A stretch of DNA of 64,000 nucleotides from Pseudarthrobacter sp. SSS035 (GCF_023273875.1 NZ_CP096882.1:3348001-3412000), one strand, 5' to 3'. Positions 27,969 through 37,614 are shown, numbered from the stretch's first letter. Translations and numbers: made by a program. Notes: generated from the letters alone by a model not told the origin.

Positions 27969-28001
27969 GGACCCCCTCGGTTCTGGGTTCCAAGGGGGTC
28001 C
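27969..28001 (-). terminator. Terminator between the two Tad loci
   Basis: Read on the minus strand, GGACCCCCTT and AGGGGGTCC form a stem followed by GTTTCG, 32 bases after the tadC stop of locus 2. It suggests that the two Tad loci are separate transcripts. Confidence 0.6.
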
Positions 28002-28032
28002 GGTATTTGGGCGCCGGAAGGCGCGGAGCGTC

Positions 28033-28911
28033 TTAGCTGAAGGCTTCGATGATCTTTATCGCTGCCGGTCCCAAGAGCACGATGAACAGGACCGGGAAGA
28101 TGCAGAGGAGGAGCGGAAAGAGCACCTTGACTGGCAATTTCATCGCCTTCTCTTCAGCGCGCTGACGGCGCTTAACTCTCGCTTGCTTGGCTTGTGTCCG
28201 CAGAACTCTGGCTATGCCGATCCCGTACTTGTCCGCCTGCACCACCGCTCTCACGAAGCTACGAAGATCCTGAACGGAAGAACGAGCCGCCATCGCCTCG
28301 TAAGACTCCTGGCGCGGGCGTCCTACCTGGATGTCCTGCAGGGTGCGCATGAGTTCCTGCGCCAGTGCCCCACCCCCATAGCCGCCTGCCCTTGCCATGG
28401 CAGCTTCGAAGCCCAGCCCGGCCTCTACCGAAATGAGCATCTGGTCGAGGGTGTTAGGAAGCTCCTGCTCAATATCCTTTTGGCGCTTGATGCCTTTGTT
28501 GTAGATCAGTAAGTCCGGCACGAAGTAGAAGAACGCCGCCAGGAAGAGCCCTAAACCGATGTTCTGCGGCGTGGGGGCTTTGGAGTACAAGAGCAGTCCG
28601 AAGGCTGCTCCCGTCAGCGCTAGTAATGGTTTTGCAATAACCAGCCTGTCCAGCGGCATGGAGGTAGGTCGCCCTGCCAGGGACAGCCAGCGGTCGAGCT
28701 TGGCCTCGTAGCCCGCCGGCGTCAGTCTTTTCGAAAGATCCAACAGAACCGGGGCGCGCCGCGCGGACACGCTGCCTTCCTGGGTAAAACCCTGTGACAG
28801 GTTGCCTTGAACGGCAAGTATTGCTTTCCGGTCCGAACTGACGAGCGCCCATATGAGATAAGACGAAGGCAATACGACGAGTGAAATAAGCAGCCAGGCT
28901 ATCGGTGTCAT
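28033..28911 (-). CDS. tadC: Tad pilus inner-membrane platform protein TadC, locus 2
   Basis: The 292-residue protein parallels the locus 1 copy: N-terminal helix (LLISLVVLPSSYLIWALVSS), LANTL-like ELPNTLDQMLISVEAGLGFE, SVQDLRSFVRAVVQADKYG, then the RRQRAEEKAMKLPVK block and C-terminal helices. It ends the second locus. Codons are visibly less GC-rich than in locus 1. Confidence 0.92.
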   Translation of the reverse strand: MTPIAWLLISLVVLPSSYLIWALVSSDRKAILAVQGNLSQGFTQEGSVSARRAPVLLDLSKRLTPAGYEAKLDRWLSLAGRPTSMPLDRLVIAKPLLALTGAAFGLLLYSKAPTPQNIGLGLFLAAFFYFVPDLLIYNKGIKRQKDIEQELPNTLDQMLISVEAGLGFEAAMARAGGYGGGALAQELMRTLQDIQVGRPRQESYEAMAARSSVQDLRSFVRAVVQADKYGIGIARVLRTQAKQARVKRRQRAEEKAMKLPVKVLFPLLLCIFPVLFIVLLGPAAIKIIEAFS

Positions 28912-28920
28912 TTGGTCCCC

Positions 28921-29862
28921 CTAGAACTTGATCTTGACGACGCGGCTCATCCAGAAGCCGCCAACCGCGAACATCAGCAGGCCCCCCACAAGCATCACCA
29001 GGCCGATAGGATGCTCAACGAATACGTTCAGGTATCCGGGGTTGATGAAGGCGAGTATGACGGCCACCCCAACTGGCATGGCCATCAGGACATAAGCGGA
29101 CATCTTTCCTTCTGCGCTCAAGGAACGAATCTGGCCCTTGATCTCGGTTCGTTCCCGTATGGTTCCCGCAACTTGCTCGAGTATTTCTGCCAGATCCCCG
29201 CCGACTTCGCGGTTGATCTGGATCGCCTGCGCGATCCACCGGAAATCTTCGCTGTCCATGCGGTCGGCTACATCATCGAATGCCTGACGTGCGTCCTTGC
29301 CGATCCTGGTTTCGTTCACGATACGTAGGAATTCCTCGGAGGTAGGTGCGTCTGCCTCTTGGGCAGCGGCCTCGACGGAGCGCAGGACGCTGTGTCCAAC
29401 ACGCAAACCACCAATGAGCATTTGGATGGTGTCGGTGAGCTGAGTCTCAAATTTAGCCCGTCGTTTGTCCCGGCAGACAGTGAGTCCGACTTTCACCAGG
29501 AATGGCGTCGCGACGCCGAGCAAGACGCCGAGAACGGGATGTGTTATCAAGGCTCCGAATGCGGCCACGAGTATCGAAGCAACGGCAACGGCCACGGTGA
29601 AGTCAGCGGGCGCCATCTTCACGCCCGCGTTGTAGAGTACTTCCCGGTTGTACGGCCCTCCTGAATCTCCGATGACACCTTCAACTGCGCTAACGGCTGA
29701 CTGGGACATCTTTGACACTGCGGACTGATCTGGCTCCGTACTGGGGCGCCTGCGATCCGCGGGGATTGATCCGTACCGAGGCTTGAATACGACGAAGATC
29801 ACTAGAACCAGGGCGATGAGGCAAAGCGCAACCGCCACGACGAAAACGACGGGCGTATCCAC
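28921..29862 (-). CDS. tadB: Tad pilus inner-membrane platform protein TadB, locus 2
   Basis: The 313-residue protein has one N-terminal helix, an acidic/polar stretch, EVLYNAGVKMAPADF and the T2SSF core with QAIQINREVGGDLAEILEQV. It ends with VVKIKF, like the RKIIDLKF of locus 1. The gap to tadA is 2 bases and to tadC 9 bases. Confidence 0.92.
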   Translation of the reverse strand: MDTPVVFVVAVALCLIALVLVIFVVFKPRYGSIPADRRRPSTEPDQSAVSKMSQSAVSAVEGVIGDSGGPYNREVLYNAGVKMAPADFTVAVAVASILVAAFGALITHPVLGVLLGVATPFLVKVGLTVCRDKRRAKFETQLTDTIQMLIGGLRVGHSVLRSVEAAAQEADAPTSEEFLRIVNETRIGKDARQAFDDVADRMDSEDFRWIAQAIQINREVGGDLAEILEQVAGTIRERTEIKGQIRSLSAEGKMSAYVLMAMPVGVAVILAFINPGYLNVFVEHPIGLVMLVGGLLMFAVGGFWMSRVVKIKF

Positions 29863-29864
29863 CG

Positions 29865-31346
29865 CTATCGCCTCCCTGTAGGCGCCACTGCAGCGCCGAA
29901 CACCGCAGGAGAGACACCAATCCCAAGTTCAGAGAATCGATCCAAGAATCGTGGGCGTATGCCGGTGGGAACTGGTTTCCCGAGGAAGCGCCCTTGTGCG
30001 TCCATTCCAGCGGAATAGTCGAAGAGGAAGGCATCTTGCAACGTGACGATTTCGCCTTCCATCCCCTGGACCTCGGTCACGTGAGTGACGCGCCTGGACC
30101 CATCCCGCAGGCGGGTGACTTGAACAATCAGGTCCACGGCGGATGACACTTGTTCCCGAATGGCGCGCAGTGGCAGGTCCATTCCCGCCATCAGCACCAA
30201 GGTCTCCAAGCGAGCGATCGCATCCCGGGGAGAATTGGCGTGGACGGTTGATAATGAGCCATCGTGACCGGTGTTCATAGCCTGGAGCATGTCCAGGGAC
30301 TCACCGCCACGAACTTCACCGACGATGATCCGGTCCGGACGCATGCGAAGAGAGTTGCGGACGAGGTCGCGAATTGCGACTGCGCCCTTGCCCTCGATGT
30401 TCGGCGGGCGGCTTTCCAACCGGACGACGTGTTCCTGTTGTAGCTGAAGCTCGACCGCATCTTCAATGGTGACGATGCGGTCCTCTTCCGGGATAAACGA
30501 TGACAGGACATTCAGCAAGGTCGTCTTGCCTGTGCCCGTGCCACCAGAAACGATGATGTTCAAGCGCGCCCGAACGCAGGCGCTCAGTAGTTCAGCCATT
30601 TCCGGAGTCACAGAGCCCCAGTCGATGAGATTCTGCACAGTCAACGGCACATGGCTAAACTTGCGGATGGTCAGCGAAGGCCCATTGACCGCAAGCGGCG
30701 GAATGATGGCGTTGACGCGGGAGCCGTCTTCCAACCTGGCGTCGACCAAAGGCGAACTTTCATCGATTCGGCGTCCCACTTTGGACACTATCCGTTCGAT
30801 GACTGTCCTGAGGTGGTCATCGGAACTGAACCGCGAGCCAGTCAATGTGAGGTGCCCTTGACGTTCGACGTAGATCTGGTCGAATCGGTTGACCATGATT
30901 TCGGTGACGGACGGATCTTCAAGCAGACGCTGCAGGGGGCCGTAGCCCATTACCTCGTCCGCAATCTCGCGGATCAGCCGCCGCCGCTCTTCAGGAGACA
31001 ACGGAACCTGTTCCTGGTCGATGACTGCTGAAAGTTCTTCTACCGCTTTGGCGCGAAGTCCATCCTCGGATGACGTCGCATCACCAAAGCGCGTGCCCAT
31101 GCGCTCAAACAGCGCTTGTGCGGCCCGTTGCTTGAGTCCGGCGAGGGCATCTACTGCAGGCGTGGAATGGCCCCCATTTGAGGACGCCGACGTCGAGAGC
31201 AGTCCCTGAACGGGGGATGGCGACGATGGTGCCGGGAGCAAGGACGGGACTGGAGCAGCTACGGGTGGCTCTGTTTCGGGTCCGGACGGCGTGGACACCT
31301 CAACGTTGATGTTGCTTATCTTGGAAAGGCGATCTGACAGTTTCAC
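29865..31346 (-). CDS. tadA: Tad pilus assembly ATPase TadA/CpaF, locus 2
   Basis: The 493-residue ATPase has the same domains as locus 1: variable Pro/Ser-rich N-terminus, [20 protein letters not shown], Walker [17 protein letters not shown], and [19 protein letters not shown]. From about residue 130 to the end it is nearly identical to the first copy, while the N-terminal 80 residues differ. The start overlaps the cpaE stop by four bases. Confidence 0.95.
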   Translation of the reverse strand: MKLSDRLSKISNINVEVSTPSGPETEPPVAAPVPSLLPAPSSPSPVQGLLSTSASSNGGHSTPAVDALAGLKQRAAQALFERMGTRFGDATSSEDGLRAKAVEELSAVIDQEQVPLSPEERRRLIREIADEVMGYGPLQRLLEDPSVTEIMVNRFDQIYVERQGHLTLTGSRFSSDDHLRTVIERIVSKVGRRIDESSPLVDARLEDGSRVNAIIPPLAVNGPSLTIRKFSHVPLTVQNLIDWGSVTPEMAELLSACVRARLNIIVSGGTGTGKTTLLNVLSSFIPEEDRIVTIEDAVELQLQQEHVVRLESRPPNIEGKGAVAIRDLVRNSLRMRPDRIIVGEVRGGESLDMLQAMNTGHDGSLSTVHANSPRDAIARLETLVLMAGMDLPLRAIREQVSSAVDLIVQVTRLRDGSRRVTHVTEVQGMEGEIVTLQDAFLFDYSAGMDAQGRFLGKPVPTGIRPRFLDRFSELGIGVSPAVFGAAVAPTGRR

Positions 31347-32542
31347 GAGACAACCACCCGTCGGTGCAGTTTGTTATGCGTGGAAGAAACCCAGGCCGGA
31401 TCAAACCGATCGACCAGTTTCCTGAGGCCCTTGGAGGCTGAATCCCTGGAGTAGCCCTGGAGTATTGGTACGCCGCGATTGGTTGAGAACGGAAGCGACC
31501 GGGAGCGGGGAATCACTGCATCAATTGGCACGCCAATTGTTGCTTCAACATCCTGCACAGTTATTCCACTCTTGCGGTCGGCAAAATTCAGGACGGTGTG
31601 CCGGCCCTGGGGGAGTAGCTGAAGTTCTCTAAGGACTGAAAAGCACTTATGGAGGCCGCGGATACTGGGCACGTCCATCCCGCAGACCCAGACCCCGTCC
31701 GTCGCCAGTTCAAGAGTGGCCAGGCAGTGCTCGCCGAGTCCCGGGGCCGTGTCAACCACTACGTACTTGAACTCGCTGGCAAGCTGATTTAAGAGCCGGC
31801 TGACGTGGTCTGCCGTGATGTAGTCCGATTCCGCTGGCGTCCTCGGTCCGCACAATGCATAGATCCCGGCAGGGTGGACGGTCAGGAACGCCTTCAAGAC
31901 CATGGAGTCCTGTGACGCTGCCCCGTGAACCGCCTCCGTGATCGAGTGTTCGGGCTCAAGGAGCAGGCCCGACGCTACATCACCGAACTGCAGGTCCAAA
32001 TCGACTATGACCACGCTCATGGGAGCGACTTTGCCCAGACCGATCGCCAGATTCGTCGCGATGGTGGTCTTGCCGACGCCGCCTTTTGGCGACATCACTG
32101 CGATGACCCTTCCTCGATCATGGCCTCCTTCAGCCGCCGGACCCATTCCACGGCGCCGGCTGGCAGATGCAAGACAGGCCCTTTCCAGGAGGACTCGAAG
32201 CTCGTTTACGCCGATCTCCGAGGTGACAACGTCTCGGATTCCCGAGTGCATCGCCTTAAGTACGAGCTCGGGGTTGGGTTCTGCGACGAGTAGCAGGCTG
32301 ATCTCGGGATACTGAAGGTCGAAGACGGTTGCCAGCTTCAGGGCATCGTCAGGGCTTACCCCCGGGCCCAGAATGAGTACCTCCGGGGGGGCCCCGTTGA
32401 GTTGCTTGAAGACATCGTCAGGGCCGCCTGCCAACACTTCGGGAGAAAGGGTCTGCAGCTCGCCGTGGAGCGCCCCTGTGATGGCCTGGCGGACACGTCC
32501 CTCGAAATCGCGGACGGCTGTGATGGCCACAAAACGGCTCAT
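31343..32542 (-). CDS. cpaE: Tad pilus localisation protein CpaE/TadZ, locus 2
   Basis: The 399-residue protein has a receiver-like N-terminal domain and a MinD/ParA domain with SPKGGVGKTTIATNLAIGLG. The C-terminus ([12 protein letters not shown]) matches the RKLHRRVVI end of locus 1. The start overlaps the cpaB stop by one base. Confidence 0.92.
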   Translation of the reverse strand: MSRFVAITAVRDFEGRVRQAITGALHGELQTLSPEVLAGGPDDVFKQLNGAPPEVLILGPGVSPDDALKLATVFDLQYPEISLLLVAEPNPELVLKAMHSGIRDVVTSEIGVNELRVLLERACLASASRRRGMGPAAEGGHDRGRVIAVMSPKGGVGKTTIATNLAIGLGKVAPMSVVIVDLDLQFGDVASGLLLEPEHSITEAVHGAASQDSMVLKAFLTVHPAGIYALCGPRTPAESDYITADHVSRLLNQLASEFKYVVVDTAPGLGEHCLATLELATDGVWVCGMDVPSIRGLHKCFSVLRELQLLPQGRHTVLNFADRKSGITVQDVEATIGVPIDAVIPRSRSLPFSTNRGVPILQGYSRDSASKGLRKLVDRFDPAWVSSTHNKLHRRVVVS

Positions 32543-33270
32543 CAGTACAGCCCTCCGAAGGTGGTGAGGGGAGGATCGGTCTTCGCGGTGGTGTCGGTCT
32601 GCTTGGCGAGCCAGAGCTGTCCAAATTCGGCACTGTAGATGAGTTTGGAGGCCTCGGCGTCGCTTCTGGCGAAGGTGATGAAGGCGGATCCAGTGGGCAT
32701 CTCAACTGCGGGTTCGGAAGAACCCGAGCCTGAGCTGTTTTTCGTTTGGGACGGGGCCTTTTGCACAGCGGTGATCAGGACGTCGTGGAAAAGAATTCCT
32801 GTGGAAGGCTGGTCTCCGCTATCGAACGATGAATAGACAGTGACCGTGTCTCCTGCTTCCAGCCGGCCACCAAGGAGGCGTTCGGGCGACAGCAGGAGGG
32901 TCACTTCTTCCAATCCGTCCGGTACGGGTACGGTCCCAGGGACCAACTCGCGGGGATCGACGAGGCGCGCCGCCAGCAATTGCTCGCCTGGCTCAAGCCC
33001 AGCGGAGGTGACCTTACCGTCCTGGCCATCCAACGTGACGAGAGCGCCTTCCGGCACCGCCGATTTCGGCAGGGCCTCGGTCTTGACTTTTCCCGCGAGG
33101 TCCGAGATTTTCGTTCCAAGAGGAACGCGTTCAGTAACGACGAGGACGTTTACAGGTTCAAGCCCTTCTTGGGCGCGGGCGGCCGCGCCTTGTACGTAAA
33201 CAAAGAGGAGAATGGCGCCAACTACTGCCAACAGCAATGCAGCTAAGCCTCCCAGTAGGCGTGATTTCAC
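32542..33270 (-). CDS. cpaB: Flp pilus assembly protein CpaB/RcpC, locus 2
   Basis: The 242-residue protein starts with GTG (VKSRLLGGLAALLLAVVGA), followed by a membrane helix and the SAF domain (VTERVPLGTKISDLAGKV, LEPGEQLLAARLVDP). A Ser/Gly linker (SQTKNSSGSGSSEP) lies near residue 190. An AAGGAG lies 10 bases upstream of the start. Confidence 0.88.
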   Translation of the reverse strand: MKSRLLGGLAALLLAVVGAILLFVYVQGAAARAQEGLEPVNVLVVTERVPLGTKISDLAGKVKTEALPKSAVPEGALVTLDGQDGKVTSAGLEPGEQLLAARLVDPRELVPGTVPVPDGLEEVTLLLSPERLLGGRLEAGDTVTVYSSFDSGDQPSTGILFHDVLITAVQKAPSQTKNSSGSGSSEPAVEMPTGSAFITFARSDAEASKLIYSAEFGQLWLAKQTDTTAKTDPPLTTFGGLY

Positions 33271-33318
33271 TTCAGTAACTCCTTCATAGATGTGATCGGT
33301 GAGAGAAACTACGTTCCG

Positions 33319-34362
33319 TTATTCCGTAAGTGCCACCACGGTGCCTCCGTAGTTGGGACCACCGCCCTGCGACAGGGAGTACTCCCCAAGCGAAACGAAG
33401 CGGGCAAAAAAGCCCTGAAGTCCTCGGCAGTTACCTGTGCAGCTCGGGGCGGCGGGATCGACGTGAGTGACTGACGGGCCGCCAAACTTGTAGCCCGTTA
33501 CTTGAAAAGCTGCGAAGCCGATTAGGGAGTAGACAGTGTTGTTGCCGTTGCCGGAATTCGAGTCGAAGAGTGGGATCAACGCAGGCCGATCCATGATGGT
33601 GGCCAGAACCGCGTCGCACTCGTGTTCCGTAGGAAAGTGGTTTCCGGGTTGACCGTTAACGTCGGAATTAAGGTCAATGTCCGCCGAACAGCCGTGGGAA
33701 ACGTTCAACCATCCGAAGCCACCAGGCCGGTATCCGTTTTGTGCGGCGCAACCTGGAACGGTGGGTGCGTTGGTGTCATACCGCAGCAGAATGTGGGTTG
33801 CGCTGGGATCTCCGGTGAAATCGCCAGTGGAGTCCAATTCTGCGATCTGGCTCGCGGAGAGCTGCTTTCTAAAGACGCACTCACTGACGGTCCATGGCAA
33901 CGTGGAACCAATGCTCGGTGGGCCCCAGGAAGCTTCAGCGGCGGCGGTGATCTCCGCAGTGTCGATTCCCATAACCCGGGCAAAGAAGAGTGAGAAGTGA
34001 TCATCCCCGGAGCCAGCCTCACGGGCGTTCGTTTCGACGCGGACCGTGTTGGCGTCCGGGAAGGTTATGGCTGCGATTCCGCTGGAACTATCGTTGGCGT
34101 TGCCGTTGGCCAACTCGTTCCCTGTTGCCATGAAGTCGCCGCAGTCTCCGTTCGCACAGTCCTGGGCGACCGCTAGGGCAGAAAAGTCGGCACCGTTTTG
34201 CAGCTGCGCCTTTTCCGAGTACATGGCCCCGACATCCACTGCCAGGGCCGCACAGCCCAAGAGCGCCACCACAAGGACGGCGACCATGATGGATGCCGCG
34301 CCCTTTTGGGATTCTTGAACCTTGCTTGAAGAACTGCGAGATCGCCGGGTCAGCCGCCGCAT
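33319..34362 (-). CDS. tadG: TadG-like minor pilin/pilus tip protein, locus 2
   Basis: The 347-residue protein has a basic start, QKGAASIMVAVLVVALLGCA, SEKAQLQNGADFSALAVAQ and a long extracellular domain. Cys pairs (DCANGDC near residue 75 and CTGNCRG near the end) match the positions in locus 1. The start overlaps tadE by 13 bases. The extracellular part differs much more between the two loci than the motor proteins do. Confidence 0.85.
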   Translation of the reverse strand: MRRLTRRSRSSSSKVQESQKGAASIMVAVLVVALLGCAALAVDVGAMYSEKAQLQNGADFSALAVAQDCANGDCGDFMATGNELANGNANDSSSGIAAITFPDANTVRVETNAREAGSGDDHFSLFFARVMGIDTAEITAAAEASWGPPSIGSTLPWTVSECVFRKQLSASQIAELDSTGDFTGDPSATHILLRYDTNAPTVPGCAAQNGYRPGGFGWLNVSHGCSADIDLNSDVNGQPGNHFPTEHECDAVLATIMDRPALIPLFDSNSGNGNNTVYSLIGFAAFQVTGYKFGGPSVTHVDPAAPSCTGNCRGLQGFFARFVSLGEYSLSQGGGPNYGGTVVALTE

Positions 34363-34757
34363 CTCATCACCCCTACTCCTGTCATGGACAATGGAAAGAT
34401 GCGCGGTGCGCCGAAGAAACCGGCATCAAGAAAGCCGGTGAGCGACGGCAAGGTCACTCGCGTCGTTACCTCGACGTCGGAACTTGAGGGGCAGCCGCTT
34501 GCGTTATCTGCCACTGTTACCCCCAGGCCTGCAAGGGCCGGCGCCCCTCCGAGTGCCGCAGCCTCGACGTCCAGGCTTGCGTCGTTGTAGTGAATGGCTG
34601 CATACCTCGCGCCTTCGCGGGCGGCTTGGGTAAGGGAGACCTGAACGTTGTAGGCCCGGCCGAACTCTATGATTCCTAAGAGGATCAGCAGCAGCAGTGG
34701 AAGGACAATTGCCATCTCGACTGCTACAGCGCCTCGTTCCTTCCTACGTGATTTCAT
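34350..34757 (-). CDS. tadE: TadE-like pseudopilin, locus 2
   Basis: The 135-residue protein has KERGAVAVEMAIVLPLLLLI and LGIIEFGRAYNVQVSLTQAA, the TadE signature. It follows the second pilin gene after 92 bases and a hairpin, and is coupled to tadG by a 13-base overlap. Confidence 0.9.
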   Translation of the reverse strand: MKSRRKERGAVAVEMAIVLPLLLLILLGIIEFGRAYNVQVSLTQAAREGARYAAIHYNDASLDVEAAALGGAPALAGLGVTVADNASGCPSSSDVEVTTRVTLPSLTGFLDAGFFGAPRIFPLSMTGVGVMRCGG

Positions 34758-34803
34758 AACGATCTCCCCAGCATGTCCGATTGATGTCGATTCCTAGTTT
34801 GTG

Positions 34804-34840
34804 GGCTCTGGTGGTGACGTAAGCGGCCACCACCAGAGCC
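34804..34840 (-). terminator. Hairpin between flp and tadE, locus 2
   Basis: GGCTCTGGTGGT and ACCACCAGAGCC form a perfect 12-bp stem with a 13-base loop just after the second Flp gene. Same position and likely role as the hairpin at 27488-27522. Confidence 0.65.
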
Positions 34841-34849
34841 GCTGCAGCG

Positions 34850-35044
34850 CTAGATTGCGTTGGAAACTGAAGTGAAGAGGCCGGCGATCTGCGGACCCAG
34901 GATGATGACGGCGGCCATGACCAGGACGGCGATAAAGGCGACCATGATGCCGTACTCAACCATGGTGGCGCCCTTTTCGTCCGAGTTGAGCCGGACCTTG
35001 GCGGTATGAAAAACGGAACTGATGGTGGCGATGAAAGCGTTCAT
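34850..35044 (-). CDS. flp: Flp-type pilin, locus 2, second copy
   Basis: The 64-residue prepilin MNAFIATISSVFHTAKVRLN ends its leader with DEKG and continues ATMVEYGIMVAFIAVLVMAA. The start ATG 35044 has AAGGAACAAGAC upstream; the frame is open further 5' without a start signal. It is very like the neighbouring pilin at 35148. Confidence 0.92.
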   Translation of the reverse strand: MNAFIATISSVFHTAKVRLNSDEKGATMVEYGIMVAFIAVLVMAAVIILGPQIAGLFTSVSNAI

Positions 35045-35093
35045 GTCTTGTTCCTTTGGATGCAGGAAGTCTGAATTATTGACGGATTTTGGG

Positions 35094-35141
35094 CCGGCGG
35101 TTGGACGAGCCAACGATTCGGTGCTCGCCCACCGCCGGCGT
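35094..35141 (-). terminator. Hairpin between the two flp genes of locus 2
   Basis: CCGGCGGTTGGACGAGC pairs, with one bulge, with GCTCGCCCACCGCCGG. It follows the first Flp gene of locus 2 as the other hairpins follow the other two pilin genes. Confidence 0.6.
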
Positions 35142-35147
35142 AGGAGC

Positions 35148-35339
35148 CTAGAGAGAATTTGACACCCGGGTGAAGAGGCCGGCGATCTGCGGGCCGAGAA
35201 CGATGACCGCAGCCATCACGACGACGGCGATAAAGGCGACCATGATGCCGTACTCAACCATGGTTGCGCCTTTTTCTGACGTGAGACGGTTCTTGACGCC
35301 GGCAATGAAAGCAGTCATTGAGACCATAAGAGAAGTCAT
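35148..35339 (-). CDS. flp: Flp-type pilin, locus 2, first copy
   Basis: The 63-residue prepilin has a leader ending TSEKG and a helix ATMVEYGIMVAFIAVVVMAA, ending TRVSNSL. AAGGA lies 7 bases before ATG 35339. It is the first gene of Tad locus 2, preceded by 277 AT-richer bases that should hold the promoter; no consensus pair stands out. Confidence 0.92.
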   Translation of the reverse strand: MTSLMVSMTAFIAGVKNRLTSEKGATMVEYGIMVAFIAVVVMAAVIVLGPQIAGLFTRVSNSL

Positions 35340-35616
35340 TTCGGATTCCTTAATTCGATGAAATTGATTGGGATATTTTTTTCAACGAATTTCCAGCTGC
35401 CCCCATGATTCTTAGCGGCTGGACTTCGCTAAGGAAAGATTGGCACCGGCGTTCCGGAGCAACAATGCGTAGCAGTACTCGACTTTCTTGAGCGCGTTTT
35501 CAAGGCATACTCGAAACCATTGCGTGAGTACTCAGATAAATTGATTCAACGAAGCGAGCACTACTTGGATTGACTCCAGCGAACAGGGGGGAGTGACGCC
35601 TGGGAGCGATCTTGGA

Positions 35617-36363
35617 CTAGAGCATGAAGAGCGCCACGCCAGCGGCTGCGGCGAGCATAGAGGGCCCGTGAGCTACTTCTGAGGCCCGTTCAATACGGTT
35701 CGTGCGTACTACAAGCAGGGTGACAATGCCGTTTATTACAAACCCCAGCAGGCCGCCGTAGAGCAGTTGGCTCCAACCTAAGTACGCCAAGTAGAGCCCG
35801 AGCGGCGCGGCCAGCTTGACGTCGCCCATTCCGATGGCGCCTGGCGAAATTAAGGCAAGAATCAGGTATATGAAGAACAGAATTGCGGTGCCCGCCAATG
35901 CGCGGAGGAGGCTGGCCCACTGCGACCCCGAAAATATCGGCACAAGGAACAAAAAGAGGCCGGCCAGCATTAGCGAAAGAACCAGGGGATTCGGCAACAG
36001 ATGCAAGGAAATATCGATTCTCGCGAGCTGGACACCAAGTATGGCCAAAAGCATGAATGCCGGAAGAATTGGACCGGCGCCGAACCGGAATGCGAACGCA
36101 GCACAGAGGGCAGCGGTGATCGCCGCCGTCGTAATCCTCGCGCCGATGGCAGGCAGCGGACCGACGCGGGGGAGATGCTTGGCGATGAGCAACTCAGTCA
36201 GGGCTGAGAGAATGATTCCCAAGAGTCCGATTGTGGCCACGAACAGCAGCCCGGAAGAGCCGGCGTCGCCCCAAGAAGTCACTGCATCCCCTGCCTGCGT
36301 CGTGCCGGCGGATTGAAGGGTGAGCGGCCGACTACCCCATTTTGACCCTGAGGCCTGGTTCAA
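35617..36363 (-). CDS. A24-family prepilin peptidase (TadV/CpaA-like)
   Basis: The up to 248-residue membrane protein has about seven helices and the two catalytic Asp sites of aspartyl prepilin peptidases: ARIDISLHLLPNPL and GMGDVKLAAPLG. It should process the three Flp pilins and the TadE proteins of both loci, as no other peptidase is present. The start is uncertain: the TTG at 36363 opens the frame, while GTG 36282 has a better Shine-Dalgarno (AGGGG) and removes a polar N-terminus. Confidence 0.85.
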   Translation of the reverse strand: MNQASGSKWGSRPLTLQSAGTTQAGDAVTSWGDAGSSGLLFVATIGLLGIILSALTELLIAKHLPRVGPLPAIGARITTAAITAALCAAFAFRFGAGPILPAFMLLAILGVQLARIDISLHLLPNPLVLSLMLAGLFLFLVPIFSGSQWASLLRALAGTAILFFIYLILALISPGAIGMGDVKLAAPLGLYLAYLGWSQLLYGGLLGFVINGIVTLLVVRTNRIERASEVAHGPSMLAAAAGVALFML

Positions 36364-36579
36364 GCTAACATTGGTAGTCGTTGTGCGTGTCCTTTCTCGA
36401 TGATGCGTGCCCGCTTGAGAATCCGGTTGCAGGATAACTACTCAACGAGCACATTCGGGACTTCAGGATCACTGGTTACATAGAGCCCTCACCTCTGTTC
36501 CGGTAGCGCATAGATAGTAGGTGCACACGCTTGAGTGACACCTAAACAAGAACGCCAGAACAAGAACGAGGCAAAAACC

Positions 36580-37023
36580 GTGCGTACGTACACCCCGAAG
36601 CCCGGCGATATCAACCGCCAGTGGCACGTAATTGACGCCACAGACGTTGTCCTTGGTCGTCTCGCGAGCCAGACCGCAATCCTGCTGCGCGGCAAGCACA
36701 AGGCCACCTTTGCGTCCCACATGGACATGGGCGACTTCGTCATCATCATCAACGCTGAGAAGGTAGCCCTGACCGGCGCCAAGCTGGAGCAGAAGCGCGC
36801 ATACCGCCACTCCGGTTACCCGGGCGGCCTGACCTCCGTCAACTACGCGGAACTCCTGGAGTCAAACCCGGTCCGCGCCGTTGAGAAGGCCATCAAGGGC
36901 ATGCTCCCCAAGAACTCCCTCGCTGCACAGCAGCTGGGCAAGCTGAAGGTGTACCGCGGTGCAGAGCACCCGCATGCCGCCCAGCAGCCCAAGACGTTCG
37001 AAATTTCCCAGGTCGCCCAGTAG
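36580..37023 (+). CDS. rplM: 50S ribosomal protein L13
   Basis: The 147-residue protein ([20 protein letters not shown] ... [18 protein letters not shown]) is full-length L13, an early assembly protein of the large subunit. GTG 36580 is the start, with an ACGAGG SD about 9 bases upstream. In related genomes truA lies just upstream; here the Tad block is between them. rpsI follows after 38 bases. Confidence 0.96.
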   Translation: MRTYTPKPGDINRQWHVIDATDVVLGRLASQTAILLRGKHKATFASHMDMGDFVIIINAEKVALTGAKLEQKRAYRHSGYPGGLTSVNYAELLESNPVRAVEKAIKGMLPKNSLAAQQLGKLKVYRGAEHPHAAQQPKTFEISQVAQ

Positions 37024-37061
37024 TCCTGGCCACCAAACAACTTATCTATACAAGGAGAATC

Positions 37062-37568
37062 GTGGCTCAGAACGAAGAGACCACCGAGGCCGTTGTGGCT
37101 GAGGAAAACCCGACCAGCTACACCTCGGAGAGCGGTCCTGCGGAAGCAGAAGCGCCGAAGAAGGAACGCCCGGCACTGACCGTTGCCGGCGCCGCAGTTG
37201 GCCGTCGCAAGGAAGCTGTAGCCCGCGTGCGCATCGTGCCCGGCACCGGCAAGTGGACCATCAACGGCCGCGCGCTGGACAACTACTTCCCGAACAAGCT
37301 GCACCAGCAGGACGTCAACGAGCCCTTCAAGATCCTCGATCTTGACGGCGCCTACGATGTCATCGCCCGCATCCACGGTGGCGGCATCTCCGGCCAGGCC
37401 GGTGCCCTGCGCCTCGGCATCGCCCGTTCACTGAACGAGATCGACACCGAGAACAACCGCGCCACCCTGAAGAAGGCCGGTTACCTGCGCCGTGACGCAC
37501 GCGTCATTGAGCGTAAGAAGGCCGGTCTCAAGAAGGCCCGTAAGGCTCAGCAGTACTCCAAGCGCTAA
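37062..37568 (+). CDS. rpsI: 30S ribosomal protein S9
   Basis: The 168-residue protein has an acidic N-terminal extension of ~40 residues, then canonical S9 ([20 protein letters not shown] ... [17 protein letters not shown]) whose C-terminal tail reaches the P-site tRNA. AAGGAGAA precedes GTG 37062. glmM, its usual next neighbour, lies 11 kb away. Confidence 0.96.
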   Translation: MAQNEETTEAVVAEENPTSYTSESGPAEAEAPKKERPALTVAGAAVGRRKEAVARVRIVPGTGKWTINGRALDNYFPNKLHQQDVNEPFKILDLDGAYDVIARIHGGGISGQAGALRLGIARSLNEIDTENNRATLKKAGYLRRDARVIERKKAGLKKARKAQQYSKR

Positions 37569-37581
37569 ACCCGCTTGCATG

Positions 37582-37614
37582 GAAGCCCGTCCCGCCATTG
37601 GCGGGGCGGGCTTC
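37582..37614 (+). terminator. Terminator after rpsI
   Basis: A 15-bp stem (GAAGCCCGTCCCGCC and GGCGGGGCGGGCTTC) with a 3-base loop is followed by TGTCTT, 13 bases after the rpsI stop. Confidence 0.8.
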
